Of a stretch of 64,000 nucleotides of DNA, positions 12,121 through 22,562 are shown one piece after another. Position 1 is the stretch's first letter. Each line of letters begins with the position of its first letter. The notes under the pieces were generated by a model. It was not told the DNA's origin and searched no databases. It saw only the letters and a list, made by a program, of their open reading frames with translations. The position numbers and the translations under genes are program-made. The stretch is from NCBI RefSeq assembly GCF_030272615.1, contig NC_081408.1, positions 767,657,330-767,721,329 of the forward strand, written 5' to 3'. The stretch is from Cryptomeria japonica. Lineage: Eukaryota > Streptophyta > Pinopsida > Cupressales > Cupressaceae.

Positions 12121-12460
12121 GGGGTGTTGAGCGTACCTGGAAGACTTGCAAGAGGCTTGCTGGCACCTTCTAGGGAGGGCTCCACTCCTTCAATCGGGAT
12201 CCCATATGGCAAAAATAACCCCACTACGTGTTTAAAAAAAATTATATATTTGAAATGGGATATCGTGTTGAAATGAAACGGGATCCCATTTCATTTCAAC
12301 ATGGATCCATGTTTCATTTCAACATGGGATCTCGTTTGGGGTTCTAGGCTCAGGATCCCGTTTGGTTTTCAGCTTGGGATCCCATGCGTAGGCGAGATCC
12401 CAATTCGTCTCCTATTGACTCTGGTTGATTTCCACTTTTTACTAAGTCTAAAACTTCCAT
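12121..12460. repeat. GGGATCCC-centred palindrome array, copy A
   Basis: Several GATCC-containing words (ACGGGATCCCATTTC, ATGGATCCATG, TGGGATCTCG, AGGATCCCGTTTG, TGGGATCCCATG) follow one another. 12267-12300 is a 34-bp palindrome with arms GTTGAAATGAAA/TTTCATTTCAAC around ACGGGATCCCAT, with one mismatched pair. Copy B has the same 34-mer at 44455-44488. Confidence 0.8.
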
Positions 12461-12595
12461 ATTAAGTGGCCACAACTTCTTTCACTTACCCTAAATAAAG
12501 ATTCCAATACAGTAAATGGCATGTGAATTAGAGTTCCCTAGGTCAAGTTATGAAAAGATTAGTGAACAATGGTAGATTAGGGTTTTAGAGAAACA

Positions 12596-12850
12596 TACCT
12601 ATAAATAGTTAAATGTCCACCATTTTCTTGTCTTATTCACTTTTTCAATATCAAGTGTAGAGGGGTCCACATGAGTCAAGATGCCAAGTAGACAAGCACT
12701 TCAACCCACAAGGATGGAGGCCCTAAGGCGGGCTCTTAAGGAGGGTGGCCAAACACATGAGGTACGACATCCAACTCTGATTTGTATTGAATTTTATTTT
12801 ATTTATTTTTTTTGCATGTAGTCCTAGTTTGACCTATGGCCCCCCTAGGT
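12596..12850 (+). promoter_or_regulatory. Promoter-like segment with a possible first exon, copy A
   Basis: A TATA element (CTATAAATAG) lies at about 12599, followed by an untranslated stretch and an ATG at 12681 that opens MPSRQALQPTRMEALRRAL. The frame meets a GAG|GTACGA splice-donor-like site near 12761, and a T-rich tract ends TTTGCATGTAG at about 12824. An upstream ATG at 12671 gives only six codons. Copy B keeps the same start and donor at 44869-44950 with two residue changes (R to W, K to E). The downstream protein is not found, so this is either the 5' end of a lost transposon gene or chance. Confidence 0.4.
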
Positions 12851-12940
12851 TGGGCACCATGGTCCCACCTAGGCACCATGGACCCATCTAGATGTCATGG
12901 TCTCACCTAGGCACCATGGACCCATATGGGTGTAATTGAC
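12840..12940. repeat. About 21-bp GCACCATGG minisatellite, copy A
   Basis: Four imperfect units containing CACCATGGACCCA or CACCATGGTCCCAC joined by CCTAGG or CTAGATG. In copy B the LTR element at 45032 is inserted at the left edge of this repeat, in the run of six C. Confidence 0.8.
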
Positions 12941-12979
12941 ACATATATGTTTGTTAAGTAATCATTTATAGAAAATATG

Positions 12980-14037
12980 TCAAATGAAGGTATGCTAGAA
13001 GTAGAATCAACATCAATTAGGTGAACATTAACAAGAATGAGATTTAAAAGAAAATACATGACATTCACATTGAAAGATGGTCAATAGGATTCTTTGGTGG
13101 GATTAGAAGGATTATATCCAAGTCCAAATGATGACTCACATGTTTAGTTATCCAAAGGAACTTCGATTCTATGTCAACCATTGCCTCTATATCCACTCTT
13201 AGCCAAGATATGGAAATTGGGACCATAAAGAGATGCCATTTTTAAAAGATGGCAAATGAAGGTATGCTAGAAGCATAATCAACATCAATTAGGTGAGGAT
13301 TAAAAAGAATGAGATTTAAAAGAAAATACATAACGTTCACATTGAAAGATGGTCAATGGGATTCTTTGGTAGGATTAGAAGGATTATATCCAAGTCCAAA
13401 TGATGGTTTGCATGTGTAGTTATCCAAAAGAACTTCGATTCTATGTCAACCATTTCCTCTTTATCCACTCTTAGCCAATATATGGAAACCGAGACCATAA
13501 ATAGATGCCACTTTTGAAAGAGATGGTGGAGCCTCATACATCTCAATGCCATAAGAAGAATAACTAGAAGAACTAGAAAATTTAGTTGAAGTAGAAGCAA
13601 CAATTTGGAAGATGTTGAATTTTTTGTAGAGAAGGAATAGAAAACTTTAAAGGAGATTGAGATGCAAATTTAGTTTGAAAATAACTTTGTAAGTTCTTAT
13701 CAGTTGCTTCCAAAGTATACATCTCATTTTCTTAAATGAATTTAAGATTTTAATAGAGTTGAAGGGATCACTTGCATAGAATGAATCTGAGGTCTCCCTA
13801 GAATACGGTTATATGTGAGGGTATTGAGGATGACATGGATAGGTGTAGGTAAAATAGGACCTATCTTAGCATGCAAGGTTATTGTACCTAGTCATTGTCT
13901 ACAAATACTATCAAAGACACATATAGAATGAGAATTAGGTTGAATGAGAGAAGAATTGACATTGATATTTTGCTACAAGTCAATGCTACACACATTAAGG
14001 CCAGATCCATTATCTACTAGAGTTAATCTTATAGAGA
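12980..14037 (-). pseudogene. Ty3/gypsy protease and downstream fragment, copy A
   Basis: Minus-strand reading near 14030 gives L-T-L-V-D-N-G-S-G-L-N-V, a retropepsin active site of the D-N-G-S type typical of plant Tat-like and related Ty3/gypsy elements. It is followed by L-G-T-I-T-L and the R-I-L-G-R-P run at about 13800. Farther along, 13600-13340 reads Y-G-I-E-M-Y-E-A-P-P-S and G-L-G-Y-N-P-S-N-P-T-K, like the linker region before RT. The GLGYNP part is present twice because a 272-bp direct repeat (12980-13251, 13252-13523) duplicates it. Stops interrupt both. RT is absent. Copy B is 53020-54080. Confidence 0.65.
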
Positions 14038-14677
14038 TGTATAATATCGCCCTATCGATATTGATTCAAGTTGCTCTAAATTTGTTGCACAAGAACTTCA
14101 TGAAAAATCTGCAAGAATTTAATCTTCAAAACATCCAATGTTATGTAGACAAATTTCAATTTTAAAACTATAATTGTAGTTTAGAACAAGCTTTGAAAAT
14201 CATATGAACATTGCCATTAAATCTTCAATAGAAAAAACAATAGAAATTTATCCAATCTCAACCACAAAATTTATAGTCATATTGGAATTATAGGCAATAT
14301 GAACTTGAAGCACAAAATGAGACACCTATGTGATATCTCCAACTGACAATGGGATTTCATCCACTGCCTCCAAGCTTGAGGGTTTGCATCCTCAAACTTG
14401 CTGAAAAGCCCAAGCTTCCCAAAATTTTCCAAGAGAGAACAATAACCAAGCATATCAAAATGATCCTATCCATGTACTTAAATACCACATCCTTGTGACT
14501 CTTCACATATCCTCTGCCTGTCTCTTGGAATTCCTCTTTAAAAATAAAGTGACTTTATTTTATAATTTGATGTTGACATAAAGTCACTTAAATCTTCTTT
14601 AATAAATAATTAAATTAAAAGTTGTCTTTAAAGTTATTATGTTTTGATAACTTAAAAATTAATTATTTAATTGATTT
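14038..14677 (-). repeat. Left (3') LTR of a minus-strand LTR element, copy A
   Basis: This 640-bp segment, starting TGTATAATATC and ending TTAATTGATTT, recurs in B at 54081-54720 and, in B only, again at 59250-59925 with about 675 bp. Two direct copies bracketing an internal region identify it as an LTR. The right-hand LTR in B has about 36 more bases at its outer end (TGGACTAATATCC to GAGACATTACA) than this one, so the 5' end of this 3' LTR was deleted. A purine tract on the minus strand (CTAAGGAGATAGG, 14678-14690) abuts it and resembles the PPT that follows the gypsy C-terminal GAGGACAAGC motif; copy B has lost this tract. Confidence 0.75.
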
Positions 14678-15346
14678 CCTATCTCCTTAGAAATTGCTTG
14701 TCCTCAAGTAATACCAAGATCCCAAACAAATCTGAAAAATGTTTCAACATTCCTACGATGTATCTACATGATACAATTGAACTCAACATCCTTGCCCAAT
14801 TCTACTAACTGTTGAACAATCCACAAAGAGAAAACCAAACTGCATATGTTTCTTGGATCCCATGGCCAAGTTTTAAATCTATTTTCCTCATTATCTAGAG
14901 AAGTCAACTCATTCTTAATTTCTCCTCTGTAACCCAGCATAACAACCATCTGAAAGAAATAAACTAATAATCCCACAAGCTGCAAATCCTCCCTCCAAAG
15001 AAGTGGACATCTCATACCATGACGGAATTTGATTCTCGGTATACCACTCTGTCAATCTCTTCCCATTTGGCATCCTAAACATATACAACTCATTAATTTT
15101 CGAGTTGAATGAGAAATTATATATACTCCTCACAATACAATCAAGCTAATAAGTACTCCCTTTTTTTTGTAGAGATTAATGCTCACATCTACTTGACATA
15201 TACCTATCATGCTTACGTTGATCTACTCTATCAAAACTAAAGTCTAGAAGCTTATTATCATATGAGAACCAGTTTGCAAGCCTACTGTAACAAAAGGCAT
15301 CAGCACTATTAAAATTGATAATCTTTTTTTTAACAACCTCAAGAAT

Positions 15347-16700
15347 TCATTTTTTGACATCTACTAGTAACAACTTGTCCATCCTCACTTCCCAAATATG
15401 AAAATGACTATATTGAGCACTCACCCTCATGCTATCAACTCCCAACTTCACTAAAAAAACTATTGAAGGGAAATAATTCATAATTATAGCTTCATTCATA
15501 GCAATTATTTCGTGAAGCAAGTGGCGCTTCCTACCAAGATTACCTACATAGAGCATATCAATCTCCTTATGTTCATCAAAACCAATCAGCATACTATTGT
15601 TTGCACTTACATAGTCTTCATTATCTTTGTCTTGTTTGAGAATCTTCTCATGCCCGACTTCTTCTAACATTGGAAGATCATTAATCATTTTTGTCCCATG
15701 ACATAAACCACTATGAAATCTGCCCCTAGAATCTGTTATAACAGCTAATTCGATGTGGCATATTGGAGCATCATAGAAGAATTGGTCACCAAAATTCATG
15801 AATTTTTCTTCATACTAGTCCTTTTGTTCTTCAATAACATAAAGTGCCTTATTTGAATAGAGAATGGTGCAAACATTATGCTTACTTTCATTCTCACAAA
15901 GGGTATTGATTCCTTCAACAATTTGTATGATCTCCTTGGTCTTAGAATTAAATCCATCTTCCTTGTGAATGGCTGCAATAGAAGTCTGATATCCAACCTT
16001 ATATAATGAGTAATGAGCCATGCTCAACTGTAGACAAAGCTCGTCCACCTCTCTTTCCTTGTCTTCTCAAACTTGATAGCAAGATCCATGTCCATTAGCA
16101 GTTGCAAGTAATCCAATTTCATCTTTTCAAAAGCTTCTTTGATTGTGCCCAACTGAGTGCCAGTGACTCCACTTGCAACTCCCTTGTGTCTCTCCTCAAT
16201 TTGAGTTTTCCAAGTAAGATTTTTGTATTTGTGAGATGCATCTTCCCTTGTTAATACTTGCATAACTCTCTCCTCTATGAACAATAATTTGTCCTTCAAA
16301 TCTTGCAATGCTAAAGGGTTTTGTTCAATTTCATCTAAGGTACATGAGCTATCACCCATTAAATTTTCTAATTGGTTATCAATAGTAAAAACATTATCAA
16401 ACTCAATTGCCTCACTAGATGATAACATGCACTCTTCATAAAGCTCTACTAGGACAACATTGTGATCGTGAGTGGATTTATCAAAGATATTTTTATCTTC
16501 ACCTACTTTATCAATAATGGCTTGCAAATCACCAATGAAGAGTTTTGAATACCCCTCACCTATAGATATTGGCTCTTCCTCCACAATATCAGCCTTAGTT
16601 GGATGGAAATAATTATCCCTTTTACTTTCATCATGCACAATAATAGGTGTATTCAAATCTATAATTTTTTTTTGCTCCTTGTGAGTCATGATTCCATTCT
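15347..16700 (-). pseudogene. Unrecognised protein-like segment inside the LTR element, copy A
   Basis: Three open pieces (16024-16689, 15815-16048, 15347-15799) read almost continuously over about 1.35 kb, broken in A by one stop near 15817 and a frame change near 16040. The first piece is acidic and rich in K/E/D, with a predicted coiled or helical run around L-K-D-K-L-L-F-I-E-E-R-V. The last piece ends DKLLLVDVKK. I do not recognise the family. In B the later piece is one 233-codon frame (55347-56048), showing that at least one break is recent. It could be a captured host exon set or an extra retroelement ORF. Confidence 0.45.
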
Positions 16701-16899
16701 CATCTGCATCTTTGTCCTCATTAGGTCACTTGGTTGTGATAGGTCGTTCTCCTTATTAACTCCACAATTATGATATGATGTCCAGGCCTCCTGACATGTG
16801 AAACAAATCTGCTATATTCTCATTTAGTTCTCACTCTTTTTTGGAGATCCTAAAATCTAAAAACCCAATGAACTTAGCTCCTCTTTAGACAATACTTCC

Positions 16900-17620
16900 T
16901 TGAATTTCTCAATTTTCTATTCAACCAAACTTCTAAAGAGATCGTAGGTTGCAGTTGAAACATGCAACTCTCTTCTCCATATGCCTAACAAATCAAACCA
17001 CAACTTCTTACAAACTTCATCATTCTCATCTAGGATTATGGATAAGATGTCGAACATATCTAACTTAACCTTGTCTCGATGACGTTTCCTGGTTACAACA
17101 ATGAAACAATGAAACATTTGAAGAATCAACTTATAAGATTGAAGATCCAACATTAGGTTGAATGACCTCGTCCTTGCTATAATTTCTAAAATTTTAGCCC
17201 TTACCAAAAGTAGGGGCTTTGACATTATATAAACCATGTAGACTCTCCACAGTCAGTTGTAGAACCTCTTTCATTGTATCATCATCATAAGGTACTCAAA
17301 GTGTTATAACCCTCATGATCCTAGATAAGAAAGAAGTAACCACCAACTTAATTTCATCATCCAAATGCCTTAACCACCTATGTTATTTCAAGGTAGTCAT
17401 TATAGGAGACGGAGCTAATTGCAATGCATCCCAAGGTAACTGCTCAACAAGGATCAAACAGTTTTCCACCCTTTTAAGCATGTTCATGACATCATCCTTA
17501 GATTGAAATTGATCACTGAGCTAAGTACTTGCTTCATAGAGTGATCTTGCCAAATGTTTAATATCTTCAGTTATCATGGTTCGAACTGAAAATCAAAACT
17601 CTGAATCTTCTTCCAATAGG
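16900..17620 (-). pseudogene. PDS5: PDS5-like (sister chromatid cohesion) gene fragment, copy A
   Basis: Minus-strand reading gives an order of motifs matching the N-terminal HEAT-repeat region of plant PDS5: V-E-N-C-L-x-x-V-E-Q near 17470, P-Y-D-D-D-T-M-K-E-V near 17280, then I-L-E-I-I-A-R-T-R-S-F, M-L-D-L-x-S-Y-K-L-I-L-Q-M-F-H and I-L-D-E-N-D-E-V to about 16960. PDS5 binds cohesin and regulates its release and maintenance in the nucleus. About 230 codons run without any intron-like interruption, so it is probably a cDNA-derived copy. Two stops and one frameshift (near 17215) disable it. The gene symbol names the source family, not a functional gene. Confidence 0.75.
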
Positions 17621-17639
17621 CTAACAAAACTTTATCCCA

Positions 17640-19180
17640 GATGAGTACTACAATAAATAACACACTAATGTCCAACTCTGTTTGCTACTAAATACTGCAC
17701 CAATCTGTCTTACTTCAATTCACAGACATTTTAACAAATAGTTGGCATAACGGTGAATATGAAAGTTTTCTGCAACTATTTTGAATGTTGTTGTGATTTC
17801 GGCATCTGTAATAGGCTCTCCGTATTTGCTACAATTTTCCCCCCATTCAATCGTGAGAGATTTTGTCAAACAGTTGTCCTACAAAAACCCTTTCTTCTGA
17901 TTTCTTCCTTCTAATGTTCTTTGGTTTTGTTGATACATGGTACATTTCGAGTGTTTGGAGACCTTACATCTTAACATGGAGTACAATCAATAATTAATCA
18001 TTGTTTCAATTTAAAATGCACCAACTGGATATCTATGAACAATTTCTATTGCAACTATTCCAAAATTTTCACAAATAGTCAAGAAAACGTGAGTTCCGGA
18101 CTTGATTTTTGGAAGATAATAACATGAAGTATAATGACCAAATCAAAGAACCTGGAGATACCCCTGTGACTTGTTCAAATTACAGTGGTGACACTAGTGC
18201 AGTTACCAACAGCGAACAGATTTGTCTATGATCTCAGCATTGAATGGATCCAGTTCGCTAGACTCAACCCAAAACGTCTTCACTGGTTGGTCAAACAATA
18301 ATGATTAGAACCACGCCCAACAATAAATATTCGTGCCCAGCTACCTAAATTGCCAGTTATAGATTTTGCTTTCAGATTGGTAACACTTGTAGAGGAATCG
18401 CTATTCTCAGGCTAATATCAAATTATAAAGCCTACACATTCACTCCAGAGTTCGTGTGATCATCTCAAACTCCCCTACCTATAATAATCTCCCTACCTGG
18501 ATGAATATAGTCGTCTCAAGCTCCAGAGCCGTTAACAGTTTCACCAAAAGGAGGCAAACTCTTTGTAAAACAATTTTCACACATTCAGAGGAAAAACAAC
18601 TCAGTTAATTCTTGTTTGCGCCACTAAGCACTCCATGTAACCATAACCTTCTTTTCATGTCCTGTAGATGTCCCATCTAGGTGCCCGGCAGCTCAATGGT
18701 CATGTCCAGGAATTTAAGTTGTTTGCCTATTCAGATTCCCACTAAATCCTGTACAAGAAGCTTGAAGAGATAACGCCTTTCATGAAGAGACGCTGTAGCC
18801 TATGTCCGATTCCTTCTATTCTTGTACTAGTTGAAGCGACCAAAAGACAACCAGCGATTCTGACAGCTTCCACAAATTCACCAAAATGTGATAGACCTGG
18901 TTATCCAAACAACTCTTCTCCTAAATAATCAATTCACTCAAACACAAATGACAACGCACAACACCTGGTATATCTTAGTCGACGTTGTACCTTAACCCAA
19001 ACGCTGACTGTGATCTTTGCTAGTGTTTGTGGCCCACAACCTGCCACAAAACACATGTCCCATGCCTCATTGATAATGCAACATACGGTGCTTAAACTAG
19101 GCAATATTCATCCCATGAATTTCTGTCGCACTTCTCAAAACTACAATCTCTGTGCATTCGCCGAAGGGTCACGCTACTGC
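17640..19180. other. Leader-side stretch of the LTR element, copy A
   Basis: No protein similarity recognised. By position this is between the PBS and the PDS5 fragment, so it may be untranslated leader or the 5' part of the captured transcript. It is notably closer to its B partner (about 0.9% hand-counted) than the sequence to its left (about 2.4%). Confidence 0.5.
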
Positions 19181-19706
19181 AACTGTCTATGGCAACAACT
19201 GTGAATGTCTTGTTGTATAGTCAACATGAGAAGTCGAACTATTGTATGGTGAGGAAACAATAGACATCCTTTTCTAGTTCGAACTCCCTTCAATAACAAC
19301 CTCAACGCTAAATATTGTTGGTATTTGCCAATCCTAAGAACTGTGATTTCCTCCTAGCTGTGAATATGCAGTACCAACTGAAAATATTAATGTTTACATG
19401 AAATTATTTTAGCTCCTAGCTACAATTTCCGCAATTCTCTTCATATACTTCTCACCACAACCTTTGATTGAAACCAATGCAATCCTTTGGTTTGTCTGCT
19501 TAAATAAAGATAGAGCCAAAAGTAACACACCCAATGGTTGCCGATAATACTCGGGATTACAACAAAATTCCCATGGTGCCGATAGAAATTCTGAACCGAT
19601 GCCAGAAGAAATATTCAGAATATAATAAATCGGGTTTCAATGATATATGTGGACTTAAATTTCCACCCCAAACATTCGACACTCGTCCCAAATATTCAAT
19701 TAATCT
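19181..19706. other. 526 bp unique to copy A
   Basis: Replaces the PBS, right LTR and 410 bp of flank that B has at 59181-60335. Homology breaks at CGCTACTGCAA and resumes at CATTAAGAACCCTC. Only short unsupported frames are present. Confidence 0.7.
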
Positions 19707-21083
19707 TCATCATTAAGAACCCTCATCATTTTTCCATATTTTTGTGAAAATGATATTGGCTACATGTTGCTTGTAAAATTCAAATCAATGCTACTCGAAT
19801 CATCTGTACCATGTTCCATGCCTCCATAAATGAGAGAAGACCATTAGAACGGAACTAAAAGTACCAACATTTGACATTTTGCTTCCTCTAATAGAATTGT
19901 CTTCACTACCATTGCTATCAATAGAGAGATTATGCTTATACCAATATTAAAATTTTGCCCCCACCATATTGGTGTTCAGCGTGCAAATTCTATTTCTTTA
20001 TAATGCGGAGCTTTTGCAAATGTTGACACTTCTCAAGCAATGCACCAAGAACTGTTGAAATGAAGCTACGTGTTGAACTTAATTTTCAAAGTTTTCTTGC
20101 ACAATGGTTTGATAGTATGTGACCTCCAACATAGTTAAGCAATATAAATCACTGATATTTAATGGCTTGCATGAAGCCTTATCAAAATTTTAAGCAACTT
20201 TATTGATCGTCAATATATTGTTGTAGACTGCTACAAGTTTCCACACTTCACTGCAAATCTAAACATGGAGGGAAAAGGCCATCTCAAGGCTTTGAACAAA
20301 TTTTCTAATAGAACTCATATAATTGCATCCAACACCCACAAAACTTTGCTGCAAATAAGAAAACAAGAGGCAATCTATTTAAAAATCTGAATACAACTTC
20401 CACTGCTCTATTGATCTTCTTTTTAACTCTTCTGCTAATTTCAATAAGTGATTGGTATCCACGTATGGATAATGTTGAAGTAGCTTAAGATTCATTATAA
20501 AACCACCAGCCAACAAGCGACTTCTTATGAAAAATGGCATAGCACAACACTTCAACATTATGATAAGACGTCGCTTGTTGGCTAGTGGTTATATAATGAA
20601 TCTTTAAGCTACAAGTCTTCATCATGTCTCTTAAGGAGTGTGGTCAAATTTGCAATTGTAGAATGTATGTCCACGACACTATTATCCAATTGTTGACAAA
20701 AGTGATCTCGAAAGTCATTTAGCAACTCAACAAAGAAAAATTATGTGTCAAATTCTATATTCACTACATTGGACTCATTCGGATCTATTTTGATTACATA
20801 GAACAATGGAGCTACAACTTCATTCATCTCTTGTGTTGAAAATGTTAGCTAGTTCGGATACCTGATTATCAAATTTTAATGTTGTCAATTGACAATTAAA
20901 ATTCATGTGTATTATCTTAATTAAATTTTTTATTGTGTTGGACCCAAATGTAACATGGGAAGCAATTAATTATGTTATTGGGTTGGACCCAAATGTAACA
21001 TGGAAAGGCAATTCAATGACTATTGAGCTGGACCCAAATATCTAACGTGGGAAATGTATAATGACAATATAAGTGAACTCAAA
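19707..21083. other. Shared stretch without a recognised gene, copy A
   Basis: Homologous to 60336-61690. It contains the long hairpin at 20482-20610 and, from about 20847, an LTR-like segment starting TGTTAGCTAG with three repeats of a TTGGACCCAAATGTAAC-like word. A minus-strand frame in B (61231-61449, 72 codons) is broken in A and shows no known domain. Confidence 0.5.
20482..20610. repeat. 129-bp hairpin with 45-bp arms, copy A
   Basis: Arms run from AGCTTAAGATTCATTATAAA to GACTTCTTAT and back from ATAAGACGTCGC to TTTAAGCT, with a core of CCAACAAGCGAC/GTCGCTTGTTGG. The spacer is about 35 bp. Copy B keeps the structure at 61104-61231. It could be a small fold-back MITE or a primary-microRNA-like hairpin; the sequence alone does not decide. 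Confidence 0.8.
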
Positions 21084-21768
21084 CTGGAGGCCATAAACAC
21101 TGCAAAGATTTAACATTAATCACATTGAAGCCTATAATTTAGTCTCTCGCCAATTTGGAAGAATTAAATCTTACAACCCCATATGGGAGTTGGGCCTTTG
21201 GCTATCCGACCAAAAAACAAATTCATTTTTAATCAAGAACCTCTCAAACTGCCACAAAACTAGAAGTTGTTGCATTTGGGCTCAAAACATCATATGGGTT
21301 GCTCTAGAATCTTGATATCTGAAACATTTTCCCAGATCATTTTTGACCATTTGATAGTCGTAAGGACAACCATACTACAAAGAAACTGGACAACCATACT
21401 ACTATATCTCCTGAAAAACTTTCTATCAAATAGTTTTGGAAGAAAATCAGTAGGTTGCAAGATTTCAATCTTCAATGTCGAGGTCTCAGATAAATGCAAC
21501 AGGGATCAAACCTAGACTCTATCATCGGAAAGTGAATAGGCACTAAAACTTTCCAAATTAAAGATGCCAACAAATCATTCCAAAACCTTGACATTTACAC
21601 CTCTTAATTATGAGAGATCGGTTCTTGTGTATCATTATTCATGAATGATGACTCAATGATTTTGATTTATATCATAATTTGGCTTGAAATGAAAAAATTG
21701 ATGAGCTCAAGGGGCTCTATAATGAATGGTTCATAAGACACAACACTTCTGAACACCTTGCAAACTAA
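21084..21768. other. Shared stretch left of the MITE, copy A
   Basis: Homologous to 62834-63533. The overlapping frames at 21267-21515 (+) and 21290-21499 (-) have no domain and are broken in B. A diverged direct repeat of 21.60-21.76 kb occurs at about 22.33-22.54 kb. Confidence 0.5.
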
Positions 21769-22194
21769 GGTTGGGTCCCATGGAGGGGGGCTTGCTTAAA
21801 AATAGAGCTAAGGCTGCTGAGAATTTTTAGAAAATTTTTAAATATGGCGGTCCCATGAATGTTGTTGTGCAAACCAGCTTAAAATTTGAACTACTAAATT
21901 TAAGGAAGTTTGAGCACAAAAAAGATAAAATTAATTAAATAAATGTCATTTTCCCTCTTCATTTGATTTTGGTGAGAAATGGAATGTGCAAATTATTGAC
22001 AAGTGGCAAACAAAGTTCCTAAGCTAGTGGGGCAATTTCTAGCACCACCCTTTTTTTATTTGCTTCCTAAAAAGTAGGGGCTCCTTTTTTGGGGGGAAAG
22101 ATTCTAAATAATCTTGTAGAGGAAAAAAAAATTGCTCATGGGACCATTTCTTCCTTCAAAATAGAGCCTAAACCCCTCCCATGGGACCCCAGCT
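21769..22194. mobile_element. MITE with GGTCCCATGG terminal inverted repeats, copy A
   Basis: A 426-bp element whose left end GGTTGGGTCCCATGG and right end (reverse complement AGCTGGGGTCCCATGGG) are inverted repeats, flanked on both sides by TAA. A TAA/TTA 3-bp target duplication is typical of PIF/Harbinger (Tourist-like) elements. It carries no transposase. Copy B is 63534-63958. Confidence 0.65.
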
Positions 22195-22562
22195 TAAGTA
22201 GGCTTAATCTTGGAGAAAACGGAGTAGTACTGGAATGAGCAACCTTTCAAGAAGGCCCAATATTTCACCTCTGTGAGTATCACCTAGATGCAATGAGTGC
22301 TAAGCATACCATTCATTCTCATGAGAGATGGCTTATTGTGAGGCACAACTCATGAAACATAAGTCAATGAGTTTGACTCATAAATTACACAATTGAATCA
22401 TAATTAGCAATATCATAATTTGACTTTCTATGAAAAATATCTCCTACTTATCAACTTATGAGCTTCAGTGACTCTATATAATAAATGATTCAAAAGGCAC
22501 AACACTTGTGAAGGTTTTGCAAATGGGGTGGCAAGCTAAATGGGTTTAACCTTAGAGGAAAC
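22195..22562. other. Non-coding stretch between MITE and solo LTR
   Basis: The first 40 bases pair with the end of copy B, after which the window ends. Includes a diverged second copy of the 21.60-21.76 kb sequence (CATGAGAGAT...GGCACAACACTTGTGAA). No gene. Confidence 0.5.

Larger units (their letters stand above)
14678..19180 (-). mobile_element. Interior of an LTR element carrying captured sequence, copy A
   Basis: The interior lies between the LTR at 14038 and the position where B has a primer-binding site (59232-59248). It contains no recognisable gag, RT or integrase. It holds instead a protein-like segment of unknown identity (15347-16700) and a PDS5-like segment (16900-17620), both on the same minus strand as the element. 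Copy A lacks the right LTR: at 19181 it switches to 526 bp not found in B. The most economical reading is a non-autonomous LTR element that transduced host cDNA. Confidence 0.6.
4827..22238 (+). repeat. Copy A of a long direct duplication
   Basis: This block realigns in the same orientation with 36211-64000. It begins at the shared ACTATTCGAGAAAAATTC, and its right end is undefined because copy B runs off the window. Differences seen: copy B has 812 extra bases (36919-37730), a 7.85-kb LTR element (45032-52882) and about 1.1 kb extra at 61691-62833. Copy B lacks about 43 bp at 14678-14720. The segment 19181-19706 of A is replaced by unrelated 59181-60335 in B. Hand-counted divergence is about 2-3% in several samples and about 0.9% in 17.3-19.2 kb. 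Confidence 0.95.
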
